64,000 nucleotides of DNA from Pseudomonas sp. RIT-PI-r. GTDB taxonomy: Bacteria > Pseudomonadota > Gammaproteobacteria > Pseudomonadales > Pseudomonadaceae. The DNA lies in the NCBI RefSeq assembly GCF_001297015.1, contig NZ_LIGE01000025.1, forward strand, positions 372,001 through 436,000, in the 5' to 3' direction. The notes under the pieces were generated by a model. That model saw nothing but the letters and a program-made list of their open reading frames with translations, made no database searches and was not told the DNA's origin. The first letter of the stretch is position 1, and each line of letters begins with the position of its first letter. Of the stretch, positions 17,694 to 25,657 are shown piece after piece. The position numbers and the translations under genes were made by a program.

Positions 17694-18140
17694 ATGCAAC
17701 AACTTGATCTACTGACTGCGACGAACATGGCCAGCGATGCCATTTGCATTGCTCGGGAAACCGGAATCAAGCCTCTGGGCGTCGCTGTGCTGGATGCCGC
17801 CGGCCATCCATTGGCGGTTTTGCGCGACGAACACGCCACTTTCCTGCGCCCGCAAATCGCCACCGGCAAGGCACGCGGTTGCCTGGGCATGGGTTTTGGT
17901 GGGCGCGAACTGGCGCGACGCGCGCAGGCCATGCCGGCGTTTTTCGACGCGATCAACAGTTTGACCGGCGGCGAGGTGATTCCCGTAGCGGGCGGCGTGC
18001 TGATTCGTAATGCCGAGGGCATGGTGCTCGGGGCCATCGGCATCAGTGGCGATACCTCGGACAACGACGAACGCTGCGCATTGCTGGCCATCGCCAAGGC
18101 CGGATTGGTCGCCGACAGCGGCGATCAGGCAGAGGGTTGA
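17694..18140 (+). CDS. GlcG/HbpS-family protein
   Basis: The ATG at 17694 follows AGGACAGAGG and gives 148 residues. An ATG at 17679, overlapping the amidohydrolase stop as ATGA, is a possible alternative. The whole protein is one GlcG/HbpS (DUF336) domain with the glycine-rich stretch GGVLIRNAEGMVLGAIGISGDTS-like at its centre and the conserved GDTSDNDE segment near residue 125. Members include the haem-binding HbpS of Streptomyces and small proteins found next to glycolate, propanediol and aromatic catabolism genes, mostly without a proven role. It is co-transcribed with the amidohydrolase, and its last 16 bases overlap the end of the convergent lysR gene. Confidence 0.82.
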   Translation: MQQLDLLTATNMASDAICIARETGIKPLGVAVLDAAGHPLAVLRDEHATFLRPQIATGKARGCLGMGFGGRELARRAQAMPAFFDAINSLTGGEVIPVAGGVLIRNAEGMVLGAIGISGDTSDNDERCALLAIAKAGLVADSGDQAEG

Positions 18141-19060
18141 TCGAGCAATGCGGCCTGTTCCAGGAGCAGGCCGCGAAACCATTGCATGACCGGGTCATGC
18201 TCTTGATAGGGATGCCATTGCAAGACTTGAACGGCCTCGGGAAAAGCCAACGGCGCCCGGTGGACGCGTAATGGATAACACTGGGCGAAGCGTTGCGCCT
18301 GTCGTCGAAACACCGTGGCAATGCGTGCGGTACCGACAATGAATTGCGGCATTAGTACAAAGCTTTCAACGGTCACGGCCACTTGTCGCTCAATGCCGAG
18401 TTCATGCAGGTGCATGGCATCCATCGCCAGGTTGTGCCCGTCGGCAAACTCGCGCACCACATGCGCCGCGGTGCGATAGTCGGCCATGCTCAGTTGCTCG
18501 CTAAACTCTGGCTGTTGGGCGCAGACGATACAACAGAGCTGATCCGTCATGAGCGACACATGGGGATAGGCCGGGTTCAACCGTCGCTGCGGCACGATCA
18601 CGCAATCACTGCGCCGATAATCGAGCGCTTCGCTGACGACATCGCCGTCGCGCGGAACAGGCATGTCGCGCAGGCTCAAGCGAATATTCGGAGCGATACG
18701 CGCCAATACACGGCTGACCTTTGAGAGCAGCACATCGGCGACGTAATCGGAGGCTACCAGAGTGATGTGTCGGTCGCAGTTCGCCGGGTCAAAATTCAGC
18801 GGCGCGTCGACGACTTCCCGTGTCAACGCCAACGCAGCACGCACTTTTGGCAGCAACTCCAGGCCCAGCGCCGTGGGTTCGAGGCGGCGTCCCACTTGTA
18901 CCAGTAACGGGTCGTTGAAATGTTCACGCAAGCGGCCCAGTGCCGAACTGGCAGCTGACTGCCCCAGGCACAGACGCTCGGCCGCCCGGCTGACGCTGCA
19001 TTCGCTCAGCAAAGCATCCAGCGCAACCAATAGATTAAGGTCGAGGCGTCGATATCGCAT
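18125..19060 (-). CDS. LysR-family regulator, second copy
   Basis: This 311-residue protein opens MRYRRLDLNLLVALDALL, closely like the other LysR at 13965. It has the same layout: HTH at about 5-65, then a NahR/LinR-type effector domain. It converges on and overlaps the GlcG/HbpS-like gene by 16 bases. A perfect TATCG-N7-CGATA dyad lies 122-138 bp upstream of its start, which suggests autoregulation or control by its paralogue. The pair probably arose by duplication and may respond to different intermediates, one at each end of the plus-strand genes. The family is clear, but the target genes are inferred from the dyads. Confidence 0.88.
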   Translation of the reverse strand: MRYRRLDLNLLVALDALLSECSVSRAAERLCLGQSAASSALGRLREHFNDPLLVQVGRRLEPTALGLELLPKVRAALALTREVVDAPLNFDPANCDRHITLVASDYVADVLLSKVSRVLARIAPNIRLSLRDMPVPRDGDVVSEALDYRRSDCVIVPQRRLNPAYPHVSLMTDQLCCIVCAQQPEFSEQLSMADYRTAAHVVREFADGHNLAMDAMHLHELGIERQVAVTVESFVLMPQFIVGTARIATVFRRQAQRFAQCYPLRVHRAPLAFPEAVQVLQWHPYQEHDPVMQWFRGLLLEQAALLDQPSA

Positions 19061-19179
19061 GTCGGTTCCGCTGATGGGCGTGGGTCAGGTGTTTGCCCGG
19101 AATGGCGGGCATGGTCCACACCCCAATCATGACCTTAACCAGCGGCTTACCGATGTACCAATCGCCTGTATCGCTGGCA

Positions 19180-19200
19180 GGTATCGTCAATAACGATACC
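19180..19200. promoter_or_regulatory. LysR-type operator dyad (site 4), upstream of second lysR
   Basis: This is a perfect inverted repeat with 8-base arms GGTATCGT and ACGATACC around CAATA. The inner TATCG-N7-CGATA (19182-19198) has the same T-N11-A core as sites 1-3. It is the most symmetric of the five. It lies between the lysR start and the stop of the CsbD-like gene. Confidence 0.6.
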
Positions 19201-19248
19201 AGGCACCAGCGAGGAATGACTCAGGTTGGCAACTCCCTACACCTAGGC

Positions 19249-19497
19249 TCAGCGGCGCAGCAGTCGATTGACCAAGAGCAGGACGGCCGCGCCAATGGCG
19301 AGTGCGGCGACGGGTTTCTCTTTAACGAACGTTGAAACGCTGTCGAGTGTATCGCCGTAGGTTTTGGTCAGTTGGCCAGCCGCCTGACGACCAACACCTT
19401 CAGCCTCCATTGCCGAGTCCCCCATCAGTCTACCGACCGCGCTCTGCGCCTTGCCGGCCAGCTTTTCTGCTACACCTTCTACCTGTTCGCTCTTCAT
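19249..19497 (-). CDS. CsbD-like small membrane-anchored protein
   Basis: This 82-residue protein opens with a CsbD-like domain (residues 1-45, including EGVAEKLAGKAQSAVGRLMGD) and ends with a hydrophobic helix (about 62-79) and the basic tail NRLLRR. CsbD proteins are small stress-induced proteins of unknown mechanism, often under general-stress sigma factors. The C-terminal helix would place this one in the inner membrane, which resembles the DUF883/ElaB layout. It stands alone, divergent from the DUF1206 gene 191 bp away. That gap shows no clear operator or repeat. Confidence 0.78.
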   Translation of the reverse strand: MKSEQVEGVAEKLAGKAQSAVGRLMGDSAMEAEGVGRQAAGQLTKTYGDTLDSVSTFVKEKPVAALAIGAAVLLLVNRLLRR

Positions 19498-19688
19498 GAT
19501 TGATCAACCCTGCGTGCATGAGTGGGGAATGCCGACAGCCCTAACCGCGTGGCTGGCAGCACGACATTAGGGGCGCACGCCGGATGATTAGTTCAAAGAT
19601 GATGTGGCCCGACAGTTTTCCCCTTTGGCAATAGAACCCCTCCAAGTGAGAAGGGTCTGCTCTTGAATCACTCTCGAGAATCCATCCA

Positions 19689-20501
19689 ATGTCCGCGCAA
19701 CGCAGCCTTGTCATACTCGCCCGGGGAGGCTACGCCGCTAGAGGTGTGCTTTACCTGATCATCGGTATCTTCGCGTTGCTGGCAGCCCATGATTCGACAA
19801 AACCCAAGGACAGCCACAGGAGCCTCGAGGCCTTGCTGGCTCAGCCGTTCGGCTATTTTCTCGTTGGGATTGTCGTAGCCGGCCTGCTCGCTTTTGCCGC
19901 CTGGCGTTTCCTGCAAGCGACCCGCGATGTCGACCATCACGGCAAAAACCTCAAGGGTTTGGTGATTCGCGCCGGTCTGTTCGCCGGCGGTCTGGTCAAC
20001 GGTGCTCTGGCATTCTTTGCATTGGGCCTGCTGATCAGCGGCATTAAAAGCTCGGGCGCTTCCGGCGGCCAGAGCAAGGACTGGCTGGCGCATTTTTTGT
20101 CTTGGGAAGACTCGAACTTATTGGTGTATCTGATCGCGCTCATTCCGCTGGGTGTTGGAATCGCTCACATCATCAAAGGTTGGAAGGCGTCATTCGAGCA
20201 ATATTTCGAGGCCGACGAAGACGTCATGCGTTACGTCCGCCCGGTGTCGCGGTTCGGTCTGATCGCCCGTGGCGTGGTGTTTATCGAAATTGCCGTGCTG
20301 CTGGCCATCAGCGGTTCCGCTTATAAAGCCATGGACCCACCGGGTATGAAGGAAGCCCTCGACGCCCTGCAGAACCTGCCAGCGGGATGGCTGATTCTAA
20401 TGGTGATGGCCGCGGGGCTGATTGCCTTCTCGGTTTACAGTTTCTCTGAAGCGTTCTGGCGCAAGATCAATATGGATGTGCCGGGCGTCTCAAGGCAGTA
20501 G
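19689..20501 (+). CDS. DUF1206 membrane protein
   Basis: This 270-residue inner-membrane protein has six predicted helices arranged as three pairs. Each pair opens with a similar ARGGYAARGVLYLIIG-like phrase (residues 12, about 100 and about 195), matching the three-fold DUF1206 repeat. No catalytic residues are apparent and no function is established for the family. It lies between the CsbD-like gene and the convergent TonB receptor gene, so it is probably a single-gene unit. Stress association is only suggested by the CsbD neighbour. Confidence 0.83.
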   Translation: MSAQRSLVILARGGYAARGVLYLIIGIFALLAAHDSTKPKDSHRSLEALLAQPFGYFLVGIVVAGLLAFAAWRFLQATRDVDHHGKNLKGLVIRAGLFAGGLVNGALAFFALGLLISGIKSSGASGGQSKDWLAHFLSWEDSNLLVYLIALIPLGVGIAHIIKGWKASFEQYFEADEDVMRYVRPVSRFGLIARGVVFIEIAVLLAISGSAYKAMDPPGMKEALDALQNLPAGWLILMVMAAGLIAFSVYSFSEAFWRKINMDVPGVSRQ

Positions 20502-20578
20502 AGCGCTGCGCCCTCTGTCGAAGCTTTTCCAGCCCGGCGGGAGTGTGACTGCCCACGCTCGGTGAGCAGTGCATTCAG

Positions 20579-22981
20579 TCAGAAATCCACCGTGGCCGAC
20601 AGCAGATAAGTCCTCGGTGTCGACAACGTCAACCCCGGCTCACTGTCATCCGAGGCCCCGGCCGAACTCCAATAACGCTTGTCCAGCACATTCTCGATAT
20701 TGCCACGCAAGGTGATGGTCTTGTCGTCAACCTTGAAGGCATAGCGCGTGCCCACGTCGAAGCGCTCCCACGAGTCGATCTCCTTCTCGTTCGACTGATC
20801 CAGGTACTGCGAACTCGAATAGATGCCCCGCGTTGTCAGCGTCAGCCCCTGCACGGTCGGCACGTCCCACTCGGCGCCGAGATTGACGTTGTATTTCGGC
20901 GTCGCCGGCGCCCGGTTGCCGTCGAAGGTGCCGTTGCTGGTCTGGGTCAGTTCGCTGTCGATGTACATCACGCCGCCAAGCAAACGGAAACCTTTGAGCG
21001 GTTCACCGAACACGCTCAGCTCCACGCCATTGTTCTCGCGCTTGCCATTGGGGCCAAAGACCCGCGTGGTGGCGTTGGTTTCATAGGCTGGTTGCTTGAT
21101 GCGGAACACTGCAGCCGTCAATGCGTAGGCGCCGGCGTCGTACTTGGCACCGACTTCAACCTGACGGCTGATAAATGGCGGGAAGATCTCATCCTCGTTC
21201 ACTGATGTCGAAGGCGCGATCTTGCCCTGACTCAAACCTTCCATGTAGTTGGCGTACAACGACAGTTTGTCGGTCGCCTTGAACAGAATGCCGCCCGATG
21301 GCGAAACCTTTTCCTCGTCGTAAGCCGTGTCGCCTTTAACGTCATCGCTCCAGTCATCAACTTTCACCCGCTGCCAGCGCGCACCGAGGGTCAGCAGCAA
21401 GCGATCATCGAAAAAGCCCAGGGTGTCGGACAACGCCACGCCGCTGAAGCGGTTTTCGGTGTAGACCTTGGCGTCATTGCGTGTCGGCGTGCCGGGTTTT
21501 GCTGTTTCCACCGGGTCATACAGGTTGCTGCGCCCTGCCGCGTAACGCGCGCCGCCGTTCTCGAAATCCATGTAGAAGTAGCTGGCCGCCAGATTGACCT
21601 CGTGACTCACCGGCCCGGTGTGGAACCAGTTGCGCACGCCCGCCGTGGCCGTGCGCACGTTTTCGTCGCGGGTGAAGTCGCGTGGCAGAACGCTGAAATC
21701 ACCGGCGTCGTTGGTCACGGAAACGGCGTGGCGCAAGAAGTCATGGTTACTTTTGCGCGCACCGACGCCGCCGTACAGCATCACCGAATCATTGACGTCG
21801 AACTCGGCGTTGAACGTACCGAAGGTGTCCTCGGTTTTCGCCTGGCTCCACGGTTGCGCGTAGTTGCGATGCACGCTGTTCGCGCTCGGCACCTTGGCGT
21901 TGGCCGCGACTTGCACGCGCTCCTGCGGTGCGTCGGTGTCGCGTTCGGTGTGGCCGATATCGGTCGAAAGGCGCAGGCGTTCACCGCGAAAATCCAGGCC
22001 TAGAACGGCCATGTCACGGTCGACACTTTGATGATCCCACTCGGTGTCGCCGGATTGTTTGACGCCGTTGAAACGCAGGCCAAATTGATTGTCCTCGCCG
22101 AAGCGCCGGCCGACATCCACCGCGCCGCCGACCTGATTGTTCGAGGCGTAATTGGCCGTCAGTGAGGTGATCGGTTTGTCGGTGGCACGCTTGGGCACCA
22201 CGTTGATCCCGCCACCGACACTGCCCCGTGGCGAAATCCCGTTGATGAGTTGGCTCGGGCCTTTGAGGATGTCGACGCGATCGGCCATTTCCATGTCGAT
22301 CGTGTAAGTGGGCAGCACGCCATAGAGCCCGTTGTAGGCGACGTCGCTGTTGAACAGGCTGAAACCACGGATGGTGAACTGCTCGTAGCGGCCACCGGCC
22401 GGGTTGGTCGCGCGCACCGACGGATCGCTGGCAATCAGATCGCCCAAGGTGCGCGCCTGCTGATTCTTCACCGCCTCGCTGGTGTAGGTGGTCATGCTGA
22501 ACGGGGTTTCCATGAAATCTTTCGACCCCAGCAAACCCTGCGAGCCACGGCGCGCGACCTGGCCGCCGGCAAACACATCAGCATCACTGGAACCGGTGGC
22601 ACCAAGAATCGACGTCGGCGCCAGTTGCAGGCTGCTGCCCTCGGCGACTGGAATCAGTGTGTAGGCCTGATCGCCCAACGGTTGCAGTTGCAGACCGGAA
22701 CCCAGCAACAAGCGAGCAAACCCCTCCTCCACAGCGAATTCGCCGGACAAGCCGTTGCTGTTGCGGCCACTCACCAGTGCCGGATCGACCGACAGATTGA
22801 CCCCGGCCAACCCGGCAAAGCGGGTCAGTGCTGCACTCAAACTACCGGCCGGTACCTGGTAACTGCGCCGAGCGGCGTCTTCGGCCCAACTGGACTGGAT
22901 CAACACAGGGCTGGCACTCAGGCTCAGCAGGAGGCTCAATTGCAACAACGGACGCAAACGACTTGGGAATACTGCGGGCAT
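20579..22981 (-). CDS. TonB-dependent siderophore receptor with signalling domain
   Basis: The ATG at 22981 follows GAGAGC and gives 800 residues; a TTG 12 codons earlier is less likely. A signal peptide (about 1-33) precedes a secretin/TonB short N-terminal (STN) domain at about 38-105, which contacts the FecR-like regulator in transducer receptors. The plug domain follows (about 140-260, with FTIRGFSLFN), and the rest is the 22-strand barrel ending in ATVDF. This layout fits FpvA/FiuA/FoxA-like ferric-siderophore uptake. The gene lies directly downstream of a fecI-fecR pair, giving a full cell-surface signalling system. The siderophore cannot be named. Confidence 0.9.
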   Translation of the reverse strand: MPAVFPSRLRPLLQLSLLLSLSASPVLIQSSWAEDAARRSYQVPAGSLSAALTRFAGLAGVNLSVDPALVSGRNSNGLSGEFAVEEGFARLLLGSGLQLQPLGDQAYTLIPVAEGSSLQLAPTSILGATGSSDADVFAGGQVARRGSQGLLGSKDFMETPFSMTTYTSEAVKNQQARTLGDLIASDPSVRATNPAGGRYEQFTIRGFSLFNSDVAYNGLYGVLPTYTIDMEMADRVDILKGPSQLINGISPRGSVGGGINVVPKRATDKPITSLTANYASNNQVGGAVDVGRRFGEDNQFGLRFNGVKQSGDTEWDHQSVDRDMAVLGLDFRGERLRLSTDIGHTERDTDAPQERVQVAANAKVPSANSVHRNYAQPWSQAKTEDTFGTFNAEFDVNDSVMLYGGVGARKSNHDFLRHAVSVTNDAGDFSVLPRDFTRDENVRTATAGVRNWFHTGPVSHEVNLAASYFYMDFENGGARYAAGRSNLYDPVETAKPGTPTRNDAKVYTENRFSGVALSDTLGFFDDRLLLTLGARWQRVKVDDWSDDVKGDTAYDEEKVSPSGGILFKATDKLSLYANYMEGLSQGKIAPSTSVNEDEIFPPFISRQVEVGAKYDAGAYALTAAVFRIKQPAYETNATTRVFGPNGKRENNGVELSVFGEPLKGFRLLGGVMYIDSELTQTSNGTFDGNRAPATPKYNVNLGAEWDVPTVQGLTLTTRGIYSSSQYLDQSNEKEIDSWERFDVGTRYAFKVDDKTITLRGNIENVLDKRYWSSAGASDDSEPGLTLSTPRTYLLSATVDF

Positions 22982-23048
22982 TGGAAGAAGCTCTCGATTT
23001 TGTTCACTTACCTGCAATGACCGGTGAGGCGAAAAAAAGGGACAGGCT

Positions 23049-23999
23049 TCAGACGATATTTTTTCGCGGCGTCAGCGTTACCCAGAAACGCGTGCGCGAA
23101 TGCACCTCCAGCGGCAGGCTCGCCGCCAGCAGGGCCAGGACTTTATCGGTGTCGTCGAGACGGAAACTGCCGGTGACACGCAGACCTTCCAGTGCCGGCT
23201 CCCAGCGCAAAAGGCCCGAGCGATAACGGCTCAACTCGCGCAGGAAATCCCCCAACGGCTGGTTTTGCGCCATTAACACACCGTCACGCCAACCCGGCAT
23301 TTTGGCGTCGAACAGCGCGATCGGTGCGGCGCCGGAGGCCTGCAAATTGACCTGTTGCCCGGCGTTCAACTGCAGCGCCGGCCCGTGCAAGGGCTGCAAT
23401 TGCACCGAGCCGCTGACCACCGAAACATCGCAATCACGCTCGTTGAGGCGCACACAGATTTCGCTGCGGCTGACGATGATCCGACCGTACGCCGCGTTGA
23501 CCGTCAATGCCGTGCTACCCGGAACGTTGAGCGCCATTTCGCCGCGCACCAAGGTCAACTGACGGCTGGCCAGATCGACGTTTACCGCACTGGCGGTGTT
23601 CAGTTGCAAGGTGCTGCCGTCGGCCAACCGTGTTCGGGTGTGCTCGCCAGTGGCGGTCTGTAAATCGGCGCGCCAAACGTCGAGCGGCAACTGGCGACTG
23701 ATCAACCACGCCGCAGGCACCAACGCCGCCAGCCCCAGCGCCCTTTTCAATGCTGCACGCCGCGCCAGATCCGGGCGATCGAGTGTGGCCATGGCCAATT
23801 CTGTCGGCAGACTGGAAAAGCGCTGGCGCAGCAATTGAATCTTCTGCCAGGCGTTTTCATGGCGGCTATCGCTGTTGCGCCAATGCTGCAGCCGCGCGTG
23901 ATCGTCATCGGTAGCATCACCGGATTCCAGTAACGCCAACCATTGCGCAGCGGCACGTGCAACATCGCGCGCTTGTACGTTGGGCGCTATTCGCATCAT
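23049..23999 (-). CDS. FecR-family sigma regulator
   Basis: The ATG at 23999 overlaps the sigma factor stop (ATGA) and gives 316 residues. The N-terminal cytoplasmic part (about 10-80) has the FecR-type helical domain with ARAAAQWLALLESG. A single membrane helix follows (about 95-112). The periplasmic FecR domain spans about 120-215 (TATGEHTRTRLADGSTLQLNT is split across its core), and a C-terminal secretin-like subdomain near 255-315 can bind the receptor's STN domain. It relays substrate binding at the outer membrane to the sigma factor and acts as its anti-sigma. It lies between fecI and the receptor gene. Confidence 0.88.
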   Translation of the reverse strand: MMRIAPNVQARDVARAAAQWLALLESGDATDDDHARLQHWRNSDSRHENAWQKIQLLRQRFSSLPTELAMATLDRPDLARRAALKRALGLAALVPAAWLISRQLPLDVWRADLQTATGEHTRTRLADGSTLQLNTASAVNVDLASRQLTLVRGEMALNVPGSTALTVNAAYGRIIVSRSEICVRLNERDCDVSVVSGSVQLQPLHGPALQLNAGQQVNLQASGAAPIALFDAKMPGWRDGVLMAQNQPLGDFLRELSRYRSGLLRWEPALEGLRVTGSFRLDDTDKVLALLAASLPLEVHSRTRFWVTLTPRKNIV

Positions 24000-24505
24000 A
24001 GATCCAACATCAAGCAATGCTCGTAAGCCGTTGCCATATAACGTTTTATAGTTCGTTCAGAGACTTGTAGACGCTCGGCGATTTCACGGTAACCGAGGCC
24101 TTCCAGCTGACTCCACAAAAACGCCCGGCGCACTGGCCGTGGCAAGCCATCGAGCAATTCATCCAGCGCTTGCAGGGTTTCCAGCAGCACCCAGCGCTGC
24201 TCGGGCGACGGCACGCACTCCTCCGGCAATTGCGCGAGGGCTGCGAGATAGGCTTTTTCCAGACTGCGGCGCGTGTAGAAATTGCTCAGCAGGCGTTTGC
24301 CCACGGTCAGCAAGTACGCGCGCGGCTCGCGCATATCGACAATCGGCTGAGCGCTGCACAGCACGCGCAGGAACGTGTCCTGACTCAAGTCCGCCGCATC
24401 CCACGCATTGCCCATGCGCCGCCGCAGCCAGGTTTCCAGCCAGCCTCGGTGATCGCGATACAGTTCGTGCAGGTGCTGCGGCGATGGCGTCGCTGCTTCA
24501 GTCAT
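23996..24505 (-). CDS. ECF sigma factor (FecI-like)
   Basis: The ATG at 24505 follows AGGACTC and gives 169 residues. Region 2 (about 15-80) contains DLSQDTFLRVL and the RAYLLTVGKRL stretch. Region 4 (about 110-165) has LDGLPRPVRRAFLWSQLEGLGYREIAERLQVSERTIKRY-type helices, of which LGYREIAE and VSERTIKRY form the HTH. It directs transcription of the linked TonB receptor when released by FecR. A candidate Fur box overlies the region about 30-50 bp upstream, which fits iron repression. Confidence 0.9.
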   Translation of the reverse strand: MTEAATPSPQHLHELYRDHRGWLETWLRRRMGNAWDAADLSQDTFLRVLCSAQPIVDMREPRAYLLTVGKRLLSNFYTRRSLEKAYLAALAQLPEECVPSPEQRWVLLETLQALDELLDGLPRPVRRAFLWSQLEGLGYREIAERLQVSERTIKRYMATAYEHCLMLDL

Positions 24506-24533
24506 CTCAAGAGTCCTGCGCGAAGTCAGTTTC

Positions 24534-24553
24534 AAATGAGAGTGATTCTATTT
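24534..24553. promoter_or_regulatory. Candidate Fur box upstream of fecI-like gene
   Basis: The sequence AAATGAGAGTGATTCTATTT resembles the 19-bp Fur consensus in its outer A/T triplets and central GAT. It lies 29-48 bp before the sigma factor ATG. The match is moderate. Confidence 0.5.
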
Positions 24554-24595
24554 AACTTGCGCGCCGACACAAAGCCTTTTTATCCACGACGGCAT

Positions 24596-25495
24596 TCATG
24601 AGCGCTTCAAGGTCTCGCTCGGCAACTCCTTGAACAACGCCCGGTAACTGCTGGAAAACCTTCCCAAATGCCAGAACGACCACTGCATCGCCACCTCGGC
24701 AACCGTCGTTTCCGTGGGCCGGCGCTTGAGCAATTCGCGGTGTGCACTGTTCAACCGACGCAAGCGCAGCCAGTGACTCGGGGTCATCCCGGTGTAGGCC
24801 TTGAACGCTTGTTGCAATTGCCGCAAAGGTACCCCTGCCACGTGCGACAGTTCGAGCAGATTGAGGGTATCTTCCGGCGAATCCGCCGCCCACTCCCCGA
24901 CCCGTTTCATGATCATTCGTTCTTCGCTACGTTTCTGTAACCCGCCGCGATCAAGGCTGGTATGAGCGTTGTCGAGGATGAACAAACAGTCTTCGAGCAG
25001 CTGCTTTGTCAGCGAATCTTTATCAAGCGGATCAACAGTTTGCGACAACTTCGTGAGAGTCGAACTTAACCAGCGACTGAACAGGGCATTCTGTCCGCAG
25101 TTGAGTTGCGTCATGAACAACCCTTCGAGTTTCGCCACATCCAGACCGTGCTGACGGACAAACTCCGGACCGAACACCACGGCGATTTCCTGATAGTTCT
25201 CCGGGGTAATCCAGATGTTGCGGCTCTCTTCATTGAGCAGGTACAGCGCGTTGTCACTGCGATCAAAACAGAACGCCAAAGCACCCGACGGCGCACTGAA
25301 ATTCTGCTCGACCCGGGTGTTCATCTGCTCTTCATAGACCTCGACGCCCTGCAGATCCAGATAGCGGATCTGCCCGGCAAAATGCCCCGGCGACATCTGT
25401 TGGTAATGCTGGACCCAGCCCGGTGTAGCACGGACTTGTTCGGCGACATCGGCGGTGTTGAACGCTTGGACTTGTAGCGGATTGCACATTGTCAT
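24596..25495 (-). CDS. AraC-family regulator, EutR-like
   Basis: The ATG at 25495 gives 299 residues. Open frame continues far upstream but is antisense to the next gene and is not coding. The C-terminal AraC domain (about 205-297) has two HTH units, the second with AMQWSFWHLGRFSSSYRALF, which closely recalls the ethanolamine regulator EutR. The N-terminal sensor domain resembles the same group. It is divergent from a glutamine-synthetase-like gene with a 162-bp shared promoter region carrying two TTTGGTGC repeats 10 bp apart. It likely activates the amine-use genes to its right. The inducer is inferred to be an amine. Confidence 0.85.
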   Translation of the reverse strand: MTMCNPLQVQAFNTADVAEQVRATPGWVQHYQQMSPGHFAGQIRYLDLQGVEVYEEQMNTRVEQNFSAPSGALAFCFDRSDNALYLLNEESRNIWITPENYQEIAVVFGPEFVRQHGLDVAKLEGLFMTQLNCGQNALFSRWLSSTLTKLSQTVDPLDKDSLTKQLLEDCLFILDNAHTSLDRGGLQKRSEERMIMKRVGEWAADSPEDTLNLLELSHVAGVPLRQLQQAFKAYTGMTPSHWLRLRRLNSAHRELLKRRPTETTVAEVAMQWSFWHLGRFSSSYRALFKELPSETLKRS

Positions 25496-25515
25496 GGGGT
25501 GACCTTGCGCACTCT

Positions 25516-25533
25516 TTTGGTGCGCTTTGGTGC
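25516..25533. promoter_or_regulatory. Tandem TTTGGTGC repeats, candidate AraC binding site
   Basis: TTTGGTGC occurs at 25516-25523 and again at 25526-25533, exactly one helical turn apart. They lie in the gap between the AraC-family gene and the glutamine-synthetase-like gene. AraC proteins commonly bind direct repeats, so this is a candidate operator. Confidence 0.4.
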
Positions 25534-25657
25534 TGCTTAAAGTGGATAGATGGAACTGCAAGGCTCGCCCAAGATAGTCGTCAACGCGCCACAGGGGAAG
25601 GGGCGGAAGATGAAACCCGCCCTCCCCGGCGTCTATAAAACCAATAACGAGGTCTTT

